NCBI GenBank assembly: GCA_028705785.1
Contig: JAQWCT010000042.1
Coordinates: 1 to 13,578, forward strand
DNA length: 13,578 nt
Origin: Sulfurospirillaceae bacterium
GTDB taxonomy: Bacteria; Campylobacterota; Campylobacteria; Campylobacterales; Sulfurospirillaceae
Direction of reading: 5' to 3'
Under the pieces are notes generated by a model. That model was not told the DNA's origin, searched no databases, and was given only the letters and a program-made list of their open reading frames with translations. The stretch's first letter is position 1. Every line of letters begins with the position of its first letter. The translations under genes and the position numbers were made by a program. Shown piece after piece: positions 1 through 8,405 of this stretch.

Positions 1-837
1 ATTGCCATGCTTGTGTTGTTTGTCATCATGTTAGGCGTAATGTATGGTGCTGAAAAATTTGGAAATCCTCTTATCTCTGGCATCAGTGGAGAAAGCGCAA
101 TGGAAGGCAAAGAAGTACGCTTTGGCATTGCTTCTACGACACTTTTTGCAACGGCAACAACCGCGGCATCATGTGGAGCAGTCAATGGTATGCACGATAG
201 CTTTACGCCTATTGGTGGGCTTGTCGCAATGCTTCAGATGATGCTAGGAGAGATTGTCATAGGTGGTGTGGGTGCAGGCTTTTACGGCATGATGGCGTAT
301 GTTATCCTTAGCGTCTTTATTGCAGGACTCATGATAGGTCGAACGCCTGAATATATGGGCAAAAAAATAGAAGCAAAAGAGATGACTTATACGGTTATCG
401 CCGTACTCCTTCCTGGTTTTTGCATACTACTTTTTACGGGTTTATCACTCTTACTTCCTGATGCACTCGCTTCTGTTTCAAATCCAGGACCACATGGACT
501 TAGTCAAGTATTATACGCTTTTAGTTCAGCCAGTGGTAACAATGGAAGTGCTTTTGCGGGATTAAGTGGAAACACACTTTACTACAACTACGCTTTGGCA
601 TTTTGTATGTTTGTCGGGCGTTTTGGCGTTATTATTCCTATGCTTGCCATCGCTGGAAGTTTGGCACGCAAAAGAATAACCCCACAGGGGAAAGGTACGC
701 TCAATACACAAAATAGTCTTTTTATCGCCCTATTGGTGGGAACTATCCTTTTGACAGGTGCATTGACATTTTTCCCCTCCCTTGCACTCGGACCTGTTAT
801 TGAACATCTCTTGATGCTCGATGGTCAATCTTTTTAA
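1..837 (+). CDS. kdpA: Potassium-transporting ATPase subunit A, C-terminal half (5'-truncated by window edge)
   Basis: KdpA is the potassium-binding, channel-like membrane subunit of the KdpFABC complex in the inner membrane. The open frame runs from base 1 (the first ATG at base 7 is internal) to TAA at 835-837, giving 278 residues against about 560 for full KdpA, so roughly the C-terminal half is here. Counting from the Met at base 7, the third selectivity-filter loop is at residues 51-59 (TTAASCGAV) and the fourth at 177-185 (GNNGSAFAG). The family stretch GLMIGRTPEYMGKK (107-120) and the segment CMFVGRFGVIIP (200-211) match E. coli KdpA as I recall it. Several hydrophobic helices separate these loops. 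kdpB follows after 9 bases. The 5' half, the promoter and any kdpF lie left of the window. No frameshift or odd residue is seen in the visible part. Confidence 0.97.
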   Translation: MAMLVLFVIMLGVMYGAEKFGNPLISGISGESAMEGKEVRFGIASTTLFATATTAASCGAVNGMHDSFTPIGGLVAMLQMMLGEIVIGGVGAGFYGMMAYVILSVFIAGLMIGRTPEYMGKKIEAKEMTYTVIAVLLPGFCILLFTGLSLLLPDALASVSNPGPHGLSQVLYAFSSASGNNGSAFAGLSGNTLYYNYALAFCMFVGRFGVIIPMLAIAGSLARKRITPQGKGTLNTQNSLFIALLVGTILLTGALTFFPSLALGPVIEHLLMLDGQSF

Positions 838-846
838 GGAGATACG

Positions 847-2874
847 ATGAAAAAAAATAAATATGACCAAACAATAGTTAATGACGCATTTAAAGGTTCC
901 ATTACTAAATTAAATCCTAAAGAACAGCTCAAAAACCCCATCATTTTTGTGGTTTATTTGGGTGTCATCGCAACAAGTATTATTTGGCTGGGTGAGTTTG
1001 TTAAGGGAGAAATAGCATTTTTTGGCTTTGAGTTTTGGGTATTTGTGTGGCTATTTTTTACCGTTATTTTTGCAAATTTTGCAGAAGCTTTAGCCGAGGG
1101 TAGAGGCAAAGCACAAGCAAACGCTTTGCGCTCAGGTAAAAAAAGCAGTAGTGCCAATAAACTTCTTGAAGATGGAACGATTGAGCAAATATCTTCTGAG
1201 GCGCTTAAAATTGGAGATATAGTCATTGTGAATGCGGGAGAGACTATCCCAAGTGATGGAGAAGTCATCAAGGGAATAGCCAGTATCGATGAAAGTGCCA
1301 TCACAGGAGAATCTGCCCCTGTGATTCGTGAATCAGGAGGCGATAGAAACTCTGTGACAGGAGGTACTAAAGTTCTAACCGACCAAATCACCATTAGCAT
1401 CACCAAGAACCCAGGAGAAACTTTTTTAGATAGGATGATAAGTCTTATCGAAGGAGCAAAAAGACAAAAAAGTCCTAACGAAATAGCGCTTAATATTCTT
1501 TTGATAGGGCTTACTCTAATCTTTATCATTGTCACCATAACCCTTAAACCTATGTCTTTACATGTAGGCGCAGATATTTCTATTATATCGCTCATTGCAC
1601 TTTTGGTTTGTCTTATTCCTACGACCATTGGAGGACTTTTAAGTGCTATTGGTATCGCAGGTATGGACAGATTGCTCAAGAAAAATGTCCTTGCGATGAG
1701 CGGAAAAGCCATAGAAGCCGCTGGCGATGTCAATGTTTTACTCCTTGATAAAACAGGAACTATTACTTTTGGAAATAGAATGGCAAGTGATTTTATGGCA
1801 ATTGATGAGCAAAACAGACAAGAACTCGCATTTGCTGCACTCATTACCTCTTTGTCGGATGATACCCCTGAGGGAAAAAGCACAGTAACCTTTGCTAAAA
1901 ACAGTTATGGTGTACATGAGCCAGAGCATTTGGAAGAGGCAACATTTATTCCTTTTAGTGCTTATACGAGAATGAGTGGTCTTGATATTGAGGGGATAGA
2001 ATATCGAAAAGGTGCCGTTGATGCGATAGAAAACTTTGTTGCAAGCAGAGGGGGCGTATTTCCCAAAAAAGCAAAAGATATGTGCAACCAAATAGGCAAA
2101 AAAGGTGGAACGCCTTTAGCCGTAGCAAAAGGGGCGGAGGTACTGGGCATCATTTATCTCAAAGATATTATCAAGCCAAATATCAGAGAAAAATTTGCAG
2201 AGTTTCGAGGCATGGGCATTAAAACGGTCATGGTAACAGGCGACAATCCTATCACCGCAGCAGCCATTGCCGCAGAAGCTGGCGTGGATGATTTTGTGGC
2301 AGAAGCAACGCCCGATACTAAAATAGAATTAATTAGAAACTATCAAAAAGAAGGCTTCACCGTTGCAATGAGTGGAGATGGTACTAACGATGCACCAGCG
2401 CTTGCACAAGCTGATGTAGGACTTGCGATGAACAGTGGAACACAAGCTGCCAAAGAGGCGGCAAATATGGTAGATATGGACAGCTCACCTACTAAACTTA
2501 TTGAAGTCGTGGAAGTGGGTAAAGAGCTGTTGATGACAAGAGGGGCGCTAACGACCTTTAGTCTAGCCAATGATATTGCTAAATATTTTGCCATTATTCC
2601 TGCCCTTTTTGTGGTGGCTTTTCCGCAGATGAGCGTGCTGAATGTGATGAATTTAGCAACGCCACAGAGTGCAATTTTATCGGCAGTTATTTTTAATGCG
2701 TTGGTTATTATCGCTTTAGTACCATTAGCGATTAAAGGGGTAGGATACAAAGCGCTTGGTGCTGATGTGGTACTGCGACAAAACCTACTTATTTATGGAT
2801 TAGGGGGAATTGTAGCTCCCTTTGTTGGCATTAAATTGCTTGATATGCTCATTGTAGCACTCCATCTTGTATAA
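847..2874 (+). CDS. kdpB: Potassium-transporting P-type ATPase, catalytic subunit B
   Basis: KdpB hydrolyses ATP to drive K+ uptake by the KdpFABC complex. It is 675 residues long, close to the 682 of E. coli. Visible motifs, in order: actuator-domain TGES at 153-156 (its Ser matches the regulatory Ser162 of E. coli), the TM4 motif IPTT at 257-260, the phosphorylation motif DKTGT with Asp301, nucleotide-binding FSAYTRMSG (370-378) and KGA (388-390), TGD at 464-466 and the hinge GDGTND at 510-515. Asp576 and Lys579 in TM5 match the charge pair thought to couple to KdpA. The start at 847 has AAGGAG at 836-841, overlapping the kdpA stop. kdpC follows after 9 bases, so the three subunits are made together. 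A TTACATGTA palindrome lies in the gene at 1558-1566 and encodes Leu238-His239-Val240, in the short loop before TM4. The gene looks intact and functional. Confidence 0.98.
   Translation: MKKNKYDQTIVNDAFKGSITKLNPKEQLKNPIIFVVYLGVIATSIIWLGEFVKGEIAFFGFEFWVFVWLFFTVIFANFAEALAEGRGKAQANALRSGKKSSSANKLLEDGTIEQISSEALKIGDIVIVNAGETIPSDGEVIKGIASIDESAITGESAPVIRESGGDRNSVTGGTKVLTDQITISITKNPGETFLDRMISLIEGAKRQKSPNEIALNILLIGLTLIFIIVTITLKPMSLHVGADISIISLIALLVCLIPTTIGGLLSAIGIAGMDRLLKKNVLAMSGKAIEAAGDVNVLLLDKTGTITFGNRMASDFMAIDEQNRQELAFAALITSLSDDTPEGKSTVTFAKNSYGVHEPEHLEEATFIPFSAYTRMSGLDIEGIEYRKGAVDAIENFVASRGGVFPKKAKDMCNQIGKKGGTPLAVAKGAEVLGIIYLKDIIKPNIREKFAEFRGMGIKTVMVTGDNPITAAAIAAEAGVDDFVAEATPDTKIELIRNYQKEGFTVAMSGDGTNDAPALAQADVGLAMNSGTQAAKEAANMVDMDSSPTKLIEVVEVGKELLMTRGALTTFSLANDIAKYFAIIPALFVVAFPQMSVLNVMNLATPQSAILSAVIFNALVIIALVPLAIKGVGYKALGADVVLRQNLLIYGLGGIVAPFVGIKLLDMLIVALHLV
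1558..1566. repeat. TTACATGTA palindrome, copy 1, inside kdpB
   Basis: CTTTACATGTA (1556-1566) carries the core shared by six sites. It is read in phase as TTA CAT GTA, giving Leu238-His239-Val240 in the loop before TM4 of KdpB. From memory the E. coli protein has the same number of residues here, so this looks like substitution rather than insertion. Confidence 0.75.
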
Positions 2875-2883
2875 GGAATAACG

Positions 2884-3462
2884 ATGATGAAAACAGCAAT
2901 CCAATCACTCAAACTTCTTTTGATTATGACCCTATTTTTAGGTGGATTTTATCCTTTGATGATTTATGGCATGGGCACTTTGGCTTTTCCCTTTCAAAGT
3001 AAAGGGCTTCTTTTGGAGCAAAATGGCAACATTATAGGTTCACAAAACATCGGACAAAACTTTTCTACTGAGGGCTATTTTATCGGAAGACCCTCAGGTG
3101 CAGGAGAGAATGGCAACGATGCAACGGCTTCAAGTGGAACCAATTTGGCACCAACAAACAAGCTTTTGTTAGATAAAATAGATGCTATAAAAGAGATGCT
3201 CAAAGCTAGATTTGGAGATGGAGATATTCCTAGCGATTTAGTGATGAGTTCAGGCAGTGGACTAGACCCACATATCTCAAAAAGTGCTGCTTTGTACCAA
3301 GTGCGAACCATTGCAAAGGAGAGGAAGGTCAATGAAGCAGAGGTTTTGGACATCGTGAATGCCAAAATTGAGGCAAAGTTATTGGGTGTTTTAGGCGAAG
3401 AGAGGGTGAATGTCCTCCTTTTAAATAGCGCATTAAATCAAAAATTTGGAGTCATTCCTTAA
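2884..3462 (+). CDS. kdpC: Potassium-transporting ATPase subunit C
   Basis: KdpC is the small subunit of KdpFABC. It is anchored by one N-terminal helix with its soluble domain outside the inner membrane, and it stabilises the complex and raises K+ affinity. The protein has 192 residues, normal for the family. Residues about 10-32 form the single transmembrane segment. Family motifs seen are YFIGRPSGAG (about 61-70) and the hallmark SGSGLDPHIS (about 122-131), followed by the helical C-terminal half. Two ATGs stand side by side at 2884 and 2887. The first is chosen because AAGGAA at 2873-2878 is correctly spaced from it. The gene sits 9 bases after kdpB and its stop (3460-3462) is one base before the kdpD start, which suggests translational coupling. 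Confidence 0.97.
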   Translation: MMKTAIQSLKLLLIMTLFLGGFYPLMIYGMGTLAFPFQSKGLLLEQNGNIIGSQNIGQNFSTEGYFIGRPSGAGENGNDATASSGTNLAPTNKLLLDKIDAIKEMLKARFGDGDIPSDLVMSSGSGLDPHISKSAALYQVRTIAKERKVNEAEVLDIVNAKIEAKLLGVLGEERVNVLLLNSALNQKFGVIP

Positions 3463-3463
3463 C

Positions 3464-6169
3464 ATGGAAGAAATAGTATCATCTCCCGAGCCAGACTTAG
3501 TTCTTCAAAAGATTAAGCAAGAAAATGAAAAAGGTGAATTGACACTTTTTTTTGGAGCCGTTGCTGGGGTTGGAAAAACCTACACGATGCTTAAAAATGC
3601 CAAAGAGCTACTCAAAAGTGGCGTCAATGTTGCCATTGGATATGTTGAAATGCACGGGAGGGTTGAAACGGAACGGCTCATACATGGGCTTCCCTCCATC
3701 CCTCCTAAAGAAATTCTTTACCGAGGTGGTACTTTTTATGAGTTAGATTTGGATGCTATCTTGAGGGAAAAACCAAGTGTCGTACTGATAGATGAACTAG
3801 CCCACTCCAATGCACCTTCTTCGAGGCACCAAAAGCGATATCAAGATGTTTTAGAAATTTTAGATAATGGCATCGATGTGTATAGCACGATGAATGTGCA
3901 ACATTTGGAAAGTCTCAATGATTTAGTCCTTCAAATCACGGGTGTCAAAGTAACCGAAACGGTGCCTGATGTCATTTTAGAGCGAGTTGATAAAATCCAA
4001 ATTATTGATATACCGCCGGAAAAATTGGTTGAGCGCTTAAAAGAAGGAAAAATCTATAAGCTTCAAAGTGTTGAAAAAGCATTGATGAACTTTTTTAAAC
4101 TAGGAAACATCAATGCTTTGCGAGAAATTGCCCTCAAACAAGCCGCGGGGAGAGTGGGAAAAGATGTTTATGATGATTATAAAGATAAAGCATTAGAAAA
4201 CTGGAATGCCGTAGAAAAAGTGATGGTTTGCATCGATGGAAGTGAGTTCTCTGCCAATCTTATTCGTCATGCCAAAAGACTCTCCTCACAAATGAATGCA
4301 GAGTGGATTGCATTGAATGTGGATAATTTTTCTGGCGATGGAAGTGTGGAGTATAGGGAAAAACTCGCCAAAAATATTCGTCTTGCCGAAGAGTTAGGAG
4401 CAGAAGTCAACACGGTTTCTGGTCAAGATAAAGTTGAAGAGATACTCAAACATGCAAGAGCGAGGTTTGTAACGCATATTGTCATAGCCAAAAGAGCGAA
4501 CAGTTTTTTAGGTAAATTTTGGAGAATGAATATTGCCGATGAATTGCTCAATACGGGAAATGAATTTTGTATTGTCTCCTATATCAATAAGACAAAAGAG
4601 CAAAAAATAGAAGAGAACCTAGAAAACAAGCAAGAAAGTAGTCATTTTCGCATAGAACGCTATCTTTTTGGCTTTGGCTTGTTGGGGATTATTACCTTCT
4701 TATGCCTTGTATTTAGGGAGTATTTGGAGCTTGTCAATATCGCATTATTGATTTTACTACCCGTATTGATAATCGCTTCCATGGGTGATATGAAAACTTC
4801 TATGGTGATTACTTTTGTAGGTGTGGGACTTTTTAATTTCTTTTTTGTTCCGCCCATTTATACCTTTGTGGTATCCGATATATCGCATCTTTGGAGTTTC
4901 TTTATCTTTTTCATCGTAGCCTACATTATCTCTTCACAAGCTAAAAATCTCAAACTTATTGGTGAAGTTATTCGTGAGCGAGAGAAAAGAGTACGACGAC
5001 TTTTCAAATTAAGTAGGAGAGTTACAGCTGTTGCAGAAACCAAACAAATCATCAAAATTGCCATGCCTATTATCGCTGAATCTCTAGGTAAAGAGACTTT
5101 TTTCTTTATGAAACAACGCATGGATGATATACCAAAGCTCTATGCACACTATGACCCCAAAAGTCCTCTCTCTTCCAAAAAATATGATGCCATGTTTGAA
5201 AAACTAGGTGCCATTTTTATCTCTCCTAGTGAATTTGCCGTACTTTCATGGTGCTTTGAAAATGGAAGAAATGCAGGGGCAGGAACAGATACTTTCTTAG
5301 CATCAGATATGTTTTATATGCCTATCAAAAGTAGAGATATTGTTTATGGCATCGTAGGGTTAAAGATAAAAGAAGATGAGATAACAACCGAATTTAAAAT
5401 GTTTTTAGACTCCGTGACCAGTGTTATGGCTGTTTCATTGGAAAGAATAGCGCTGTCTCAAAAGAATAACGAGAGTGCTATCAATCTTGCACGAGAAGAG
5501 TTGAAAAATGCACTTTATGGATCTATTTCTCATGATTTAAGAACACCACTTGCTTCTATTTTAGGGATGGTGTCGATGCTTAAAAATGATGAGACTTGGC
5601 TTGATGAGAAGAAACGAACTATCGTGAGTCATGTCATCTTTAGTGCTAAAAAGATGGAGAGACTGATGAATAATCTCCTCGATTCTGCGAGATTTGAGAG
5701 TCATAGTGTGGTACTTAAAAAAGACTGGTGTGATGTCGCCGATATCTTTTCACTTGCGGCGACCGAGTTTGAGGATGTACTTAAGGAGCGAAATTTTACT
5801 ATCGCTATTCAAGAAGACTCAGGCATCTTTAAAGCCGATTGCGTTCTTATTGAAAGAGTGGTGGTCAATTTACTTGAAAATGCCATCAAATACTCGAAGA
5901 AGGATAGTAAAATCACGCTAGGGTTTAAAAAAGAGGCAAAACGATATAGCATTTTTGTACTCAATGAAGATAGCCAAATTACGGCTGATGATTTGAAGTT
6001 GATCTTTGAGAAATTCTTTAGGATTAAAGGCATTAGTGATGATATTAATGGTAGTGGCTTAGGGCTTTTTATTTGTAAAAAAATAGTCGAAGCGCATGGT
6101 GGAAATATTTGGGCAAAGAACTTAGAAAATAGTGTTATTTTTGAGTTTAACCTACCGATTGAGGAGTGA
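3464..6169 (+). CDS. kdpD: Potassium-sensing histidine kinase KdpD
   Basis: KdpD is the inner-membrane sensor kinase that phosphorylates KdpE under K+ limitation or osmotic stress. With the ATG at 3464 it has 901 residues, like E. coli KdpD (894). Domains: N-terminal KdpD domain with Walker A GAVAGVGKT (31-39) and Walker B-like LIDELAHSN (108-116); a universal-stress-protein-like domain (about 250-378); four membrane helices (about 400-495); a GAF-like region (about 520-660); a dimerisation/phosphoacceptor helix with SHDLRTP, His690; and the ATP-binding domain with NLLENAIKYSK (about 800) and GSGLGLFICKK (about 862). An in-frame TTG at 3446 would add six residues and overlap kdpC. ATG 3464 is preferred because it is one base after the kdpC stop and has GGAG at 3448-3451, although that spacing (12 bases) is long. 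All catalytic boxes are intact. GAGGAG inside its last codons serves as the kdpE ribosome binding site. Confidence 0.96.
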   Translation: MEEIVSSPEPDLVLQKIKQENEKGELTLFFGAVAGVGKTYTMLKNAKELLKSGVNVAIGYVEMHGRVETERLIHGLPSIPPKEILYRGGTFYELDLDAILREKPSVVLIDELAHSNAPSSRHQKRYQDVLEILDNGIDVYSTMNVQHLESLNDLVLQITGVKVTETVPDVILERVDKIQIIDIPPEKLVERLKEGKIYKLQSVEKALMNFFKLGNINALREIALKQAAGRVGKDVYDDYKDKALENWNAVEKVMVCIDGSEFSANLIRHAKRLSSQMNAEWIALNVDNFSGDGSVEYREKLAKNIRLAEELGAEVNTVSGQDKVEEILKHARARFVTHIVIAKRANSFLGKFWRMNIADELLNTGNEFCIVSYINKTKEQKIEENLENKQESSHFRIERYLFGFGLLGIITFLCLVFREYLELVNIALLILLPVLIIASMGDMKTSMVITFVGVGLFNFFFVPPIYTFVVSDISHLWSFFIFFIVAYIISSQAKNLKLIGEVIREREKRVRRLFKLSRRVTAVAETKQIIKIAMPIIAESLGKETFFFMKQRMDDIPKLYAHYDPKSPLSSKKYDAMFEKLGAIFISPSEFAVLSWCFENGRNAGAGTDTFLASDMFYMPIKSRDIVYGIVGLKIKEDEITTEFKMFLDSVTSVMAVSLERIALSQKNNESAINLAREELKNALYGSISHDLRTPLASILGMVSMLKNDETWLDEKKRTIVSHVIFSAKKMERLMNNLLDSARFESHSVVLKKDWCDVADIFSLAATEFEDVLKERNFTIAIQEDSGIFKADCVLIERVVVNLLENAIKYSKKDSKITLGFKKEAKRYSIFVLNEDSQITADDLKLIFEKFFRIKGISDDINGSGLGLFICKKIVEAHGGNIWAKNLENSVIFEFNLPIEE

Positions 6170-6172
6170 AAA

Positions 6173-6856
6173 GTGTCTATACCACGGTATAAAATTTTAG
6201 TTATTGAAGACGATAAACAGATTCAAAAACTTCTCGAAGTGAGCCTTGAAGAGCACCAGTTTTTACTGAAAATTTGTGGCAATCAAAAAGAAGGTATGGC
6301 GCAAGCCATTACTTTCAATCCTGATTTAATACTCTTAGATTTAGGGCTTCCTGATGGTGATGGAAAAGTTTTTTTACAAAAAATAAGAGAATTTAGTGAA
6401 GTTCCCATTATCGTTGTTTCTGCAAGAAATGCGGAACAAGAGATTGTAGATTCACTCAATTTGGGAGCGGATGACTATCTGGTGAAACCTTTTTTTGTAG
6501 GAGAATTGATTGCTAGAATTAATTCTGCCCTGAGGCATTTTGCCAAAAAAGAGACCATCCCTCAAATGAAGATGGAAAACCTAGAACTTGATGTGGAGAA
6601 AAGAGAGTTTAGACTAGATGGCATTCCTCTTCATTTGACACCCTTAGAATTTAGCCTTTTAAAATTCTTGATGCAAAATGCAGGGAAAGCTCTAACACAC
6701 GCACAAATTTTAAAAAATGTATGGGGTGTTGGATACCAAAATGACACCAAGATACTACGCGTTTTTGTCAATCAAGTCAGAAAGAAGATAGAAACAGACC
6801 CCAATCGCCCAAAAATACTCATAACGATTTCAGGCGTTGGATATCGATTTGGGTAA
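6173..6856 (+). CDS. kdpE: KdpE, OmpR-family response regulator of the kdp operon
   Basis: KdpE is the DNA-binding partner of KdpD and, when phosphorylated, activates kdp transcription. It has 227 residues. The receiver domain (about 6-118) shows the acidic pair Glu12-Asp13-Asp14, the phosphoacceptor Asp56 in LLDLGLPDGDG, the switch Ser83 and Lys105 in LVKPF. The OmpR/PhoB winged helix covers about 130-226 and carries LTPLEFSLLKFL and the C-terminal ISGVGYRFG. The start is GTG at 6173, supported by GAGGAG at 6161-6166, six bases upstream, and by the four-base gap after the kdpD stop (6167-6169). No ATG at the N-terminus fits the family start. The gene ends the kdp unit. A 16-bp palindrome follows 28 bases after the stop, but without a T tract. 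Confidence 0.96.
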   Translation: MSIPRYKILVIEDDKQIQKLLEVSLEEHQFLLKICGNQKEGMAQAITFNPDLILLDLGLPDGDGKVFLQKIREFSEVPIIVVSARNAEQEIVDSLNLGADDYLVKPFFVGELIARINSALRHFAKKETIPQMKMENLELDVEKREFRLDGIPLHLTPLEFSLLKFLMQNAGKALTHAQILKNVWGVGYQNDTKILRVFVNQVRKKIETDPNRPKILITISGVGYRFG

Positions 6857-6884
6857 AAAGGGAGTTCACAAATATTGTTTTTAA

Positions 6885-6900
6885 CCTTTACATGTAAAGG
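6885..6900. repeat. TTACATGTA palindrome, copy 2: perfect 16-bp palindrome after kdpE
   Basis: CCTTTACATGTAAAGG is a perfect 16-bp inverted repeat in the 123-bp gap between kdpE and the antiporter gene. It shares the TTACATGTA core with five other sites in the window. It could fold in RNA, but neither side carries a T run, so it is a poor intrinsic terminator. It lies 26 bases upstream of the extended -10 box of the antiporter promoter, where an operator or activator site could also sit. Seen directly; the function is unknown. Confidence 0.85.
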
Positions 6901-6925
6901 CTTCAGGTTTGGGGCAAAGCCAATA

Positions 6926-6934
6926 TGCTATAAT
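6926..6934 (+). promoter_or_regulatory. Predicted sigma-70 extended -10 promoter of the antiporter gene
   Basis: TGCTATAAT is a consensus extended -10 box (TGn before TATAAT), placed 45 bases before the antiporter start codon. No good -35 hexamer stands 17 bases upstream (GGTTTG at 6906-6911), as is usual for Campylobacterota promoters. The antiporter ribosome binding site AAGGAG is at 6967-6972. This suggests the antiporter can be transcribed independently of kdp. Confidence 0.65.
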
Positions 6935-6979
6935 TGAATCTTATATCTAAGCAATCAGCTTGAAAAAAGGAGCTTACCT

Positions 6980-8377
6980 ATGAATCAATCTATGAAAATT
7001 TATCTACTTTCACTACTTCTTTTTGGCGGTGGTATCTTACTCGTTTTACACTATGGCAATGCTCTTTATATCAATACTCAGTTCATCTCTACACCTATTT
7101 CTGTTGGAAGTTTTTGGGATACTTTACAAACAACATTTATCAAACAGCTCTCTCATCCGCTTGCACTACTTTTGGTGCAAATCATCGTTATTATGGCAGC
7201 AGCTCGTACTTTTGGCATCTTTATCTCCAAGTTTTCGCAGCCTCCTGTCATTGGAGAAATTGTTGCGGGTGTTTTACTCGGACCTTCACTATTGGGTCTT
7301 GTTTTTCCAGAATTCTCAGCACTTCTTTTCCCTAAAAGTTCATTTCAAAACTTACATTTTTTAAGCCAAATCGGACTACTTCTCTTTATGTTTGTCGTGG
7401 GAATGGAGCTAGATTTTGACAAACTGAAGCAACAAACCAAAGCTTCTGTGGTCATTAGTCATATTAGTATTATCTTCCCATTTTTCTTAGGCACAATCCT
7501 TGCCTATATTATCTACCCTTCCTTTGCTTCAACGACGGTCACTTTTACAGCTTTTGCCCTTTTTATAGGTATTGCGATGAGCATTACCGCCTTTCCTGTT
7601 CTCGCGCGCATCCTTAAAGACCATAACCTTACTAAAACATCCTATGGTGCGATGGCACTCACTTGCGCGGCGGCGGATGATGCAACGGCATGGTATATCT
7701 TGGCGATTGTTATTGCTGTTTCGACTTCAACTAATTTACTCATGTCTATATTGATGCTTATTCCTATTGTCGTGTATGTTACCGTGATGCTTTTTGTGGT
7801 GAAACCTTTTTTACGCAAAATTGGTAATAAAATTGATGATACAACACTCGATATGAAGATCACCACGATTGTTTTGGTTGTCTTGCTTACGAGTTCATTA
7901 ATTACAGAACTTTTAGGTATCCATGCTCTTTTTGGAGCATTTATGGCAGGTGTTATGATGCCCTCTTCCAGTGAGAGTCAGCTTAAAGAGCGTATTGCTC
8001 CACGATTAGAGTATGTGAGTTTGCTTGTTCTTTTACCGCTCTTCTTTGCTCTTACAGGACTTCGTACACAAATCAATTTGCTTGAGTCACAACACTGGAT
8101 CGTTTGTCTTAGCATCATCGCCGTTGCGGTTATTGGCAAATTTATCGGTAGTGCCATTGCTAGCCGTTTTATGGGAATTTCATGGAAAGATTCTTTTGCC
8201 ATTGGAGCGTTGATGAACACCAGAGGTTTGATGGAGTTGGTTGTCTTAAATATCGGTTATGAACTGGGGATTTTATCGCCTATTTTATTTACTATGTTTG
8301 TCATTATGGCACTGGTGACGACTTTTATGACAGGTCCTCTTTTGTACCTTATCGACTTGGGGTTTAAAAAGCACTAG
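6980..8377 (+). CDS. Monovalent cation:proton antiporter, CPA2 family (Na+/H+ or K+/H+ exchanger domain)
   Basis: This is an inner-membrane exchanger of the PF00999 (Na_H_Exchanger) type, expected to swap Na+ or K+ for protons. It has 465 residues and about 13 hydrophobic helices. One helix lies at residues 6-28, followed by a hydrophilic stretch. The exchanger core begins at about 60 with QPPVIGEIVAGVLLGPSLLG (87-106). It continues through MELDFDKLK (142-150), FPVLAR (205-210) and CAAADDATAW (229-238), whose Asp233-Asp234 pair matches the ion-binding acidic residues of CPA2 proteins. The protein ends just after the last helix, with no RCK/TrkA-N or universal-stress-like cytoplasmic tail, unlike KefB/C or the longer CHX-like relatives. 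AAGGAG at 6967-6972 supports ATG 6980. Its position after kdpE suggests a role in K+/Na+/pH balance. The ion cannot be told from sequence. The stop codon TAG lies inside the downstream terminator palindrome. Confidence 0.92.
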   Translation: MNQSMKIYLLSLLLFGGGILLVLHYGNALYINTQFISTPISVGSFWDTLQTTFIKQLSHPLALLLVQIIVIMAAARTFGIFISKFSQPPVIGEIVAGVLLGPSLLGLVFPEFSALLFPKSSFQNLHFLSQIGLLLFMFVVGMELDFDKLKQQTKASVVISHISIIFPFFLGTILAYIIYPSFASTTVTFTAFALFIGIAMSITAFPVLARILKDHNLTKTSYGAMALTCAAADDATAWYILAIVIAVSTSTNLLMSILMLIPIVVYVTVMLFVVKPFLRKIGNKIDDTTLDMKITTIVLVVLLTSSLITELLGIHALFGAFMAGVMMPSSSESQLKERIAPRLEYVSLLVLLPLFFALTGLRTQINLLESQHWIVCLSIIAVAVIGKFIGSAIASRFMGISWKDSFAIGALMNTRGLMELVVLNIGYELGILSPILFTMFVIMALVTTFMTGPLLYLIDLGFKKH

Positions 8378-8398
8378 CCTTTACATGTAAAGGCTAGT
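8373..8398. terminator. Bidirectional intrinsic terminator built on the TTACATGTA palindrome (copy 3)
   Basis: A perfect 26-bp palindrome begins ACTAGCC and ends GGCTAGT around the core TTTACATGTAAA. It sits between the converging antiporter gene and luxS. The right side is followed by TTTTATG and the left side is preceded by AAAAAGC, so transcripts of either strand end in a hairpin followed by U residues. The antiporter stop codon (8375-8377) is part of the stem. The same CCTTTACATGTAAAGG 16-mer occurs at 6885-6900 without the T tracts. Confidence 0.8.
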
Positions 8399-8405
8399 TT
8401 TATGA

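Noticed and set aside
954..1883. Long open frame of 309 codons on the minus strand, antisense to kdpB
   Set aside because: It is fully inside kdpB, has no ribosome binding site or recognisable protein features, and kdpB is certain from its motifs. It is a shadow frame.
3446..3463. TTG at 3446 as the kdpD start
   Set aside because: It would overlap the end of kdpC by 17 bases and add six residues not expected for KdpD. ATG at 3464, right after the kdpC stop, fits better.
6885..6900. Palindrome after kdpE as an intrinsic terminator of the kdp operon
   Set aside because: The stem is perfect but neither strand has a following T run, so it is listed as a repeat rather than a terminator.
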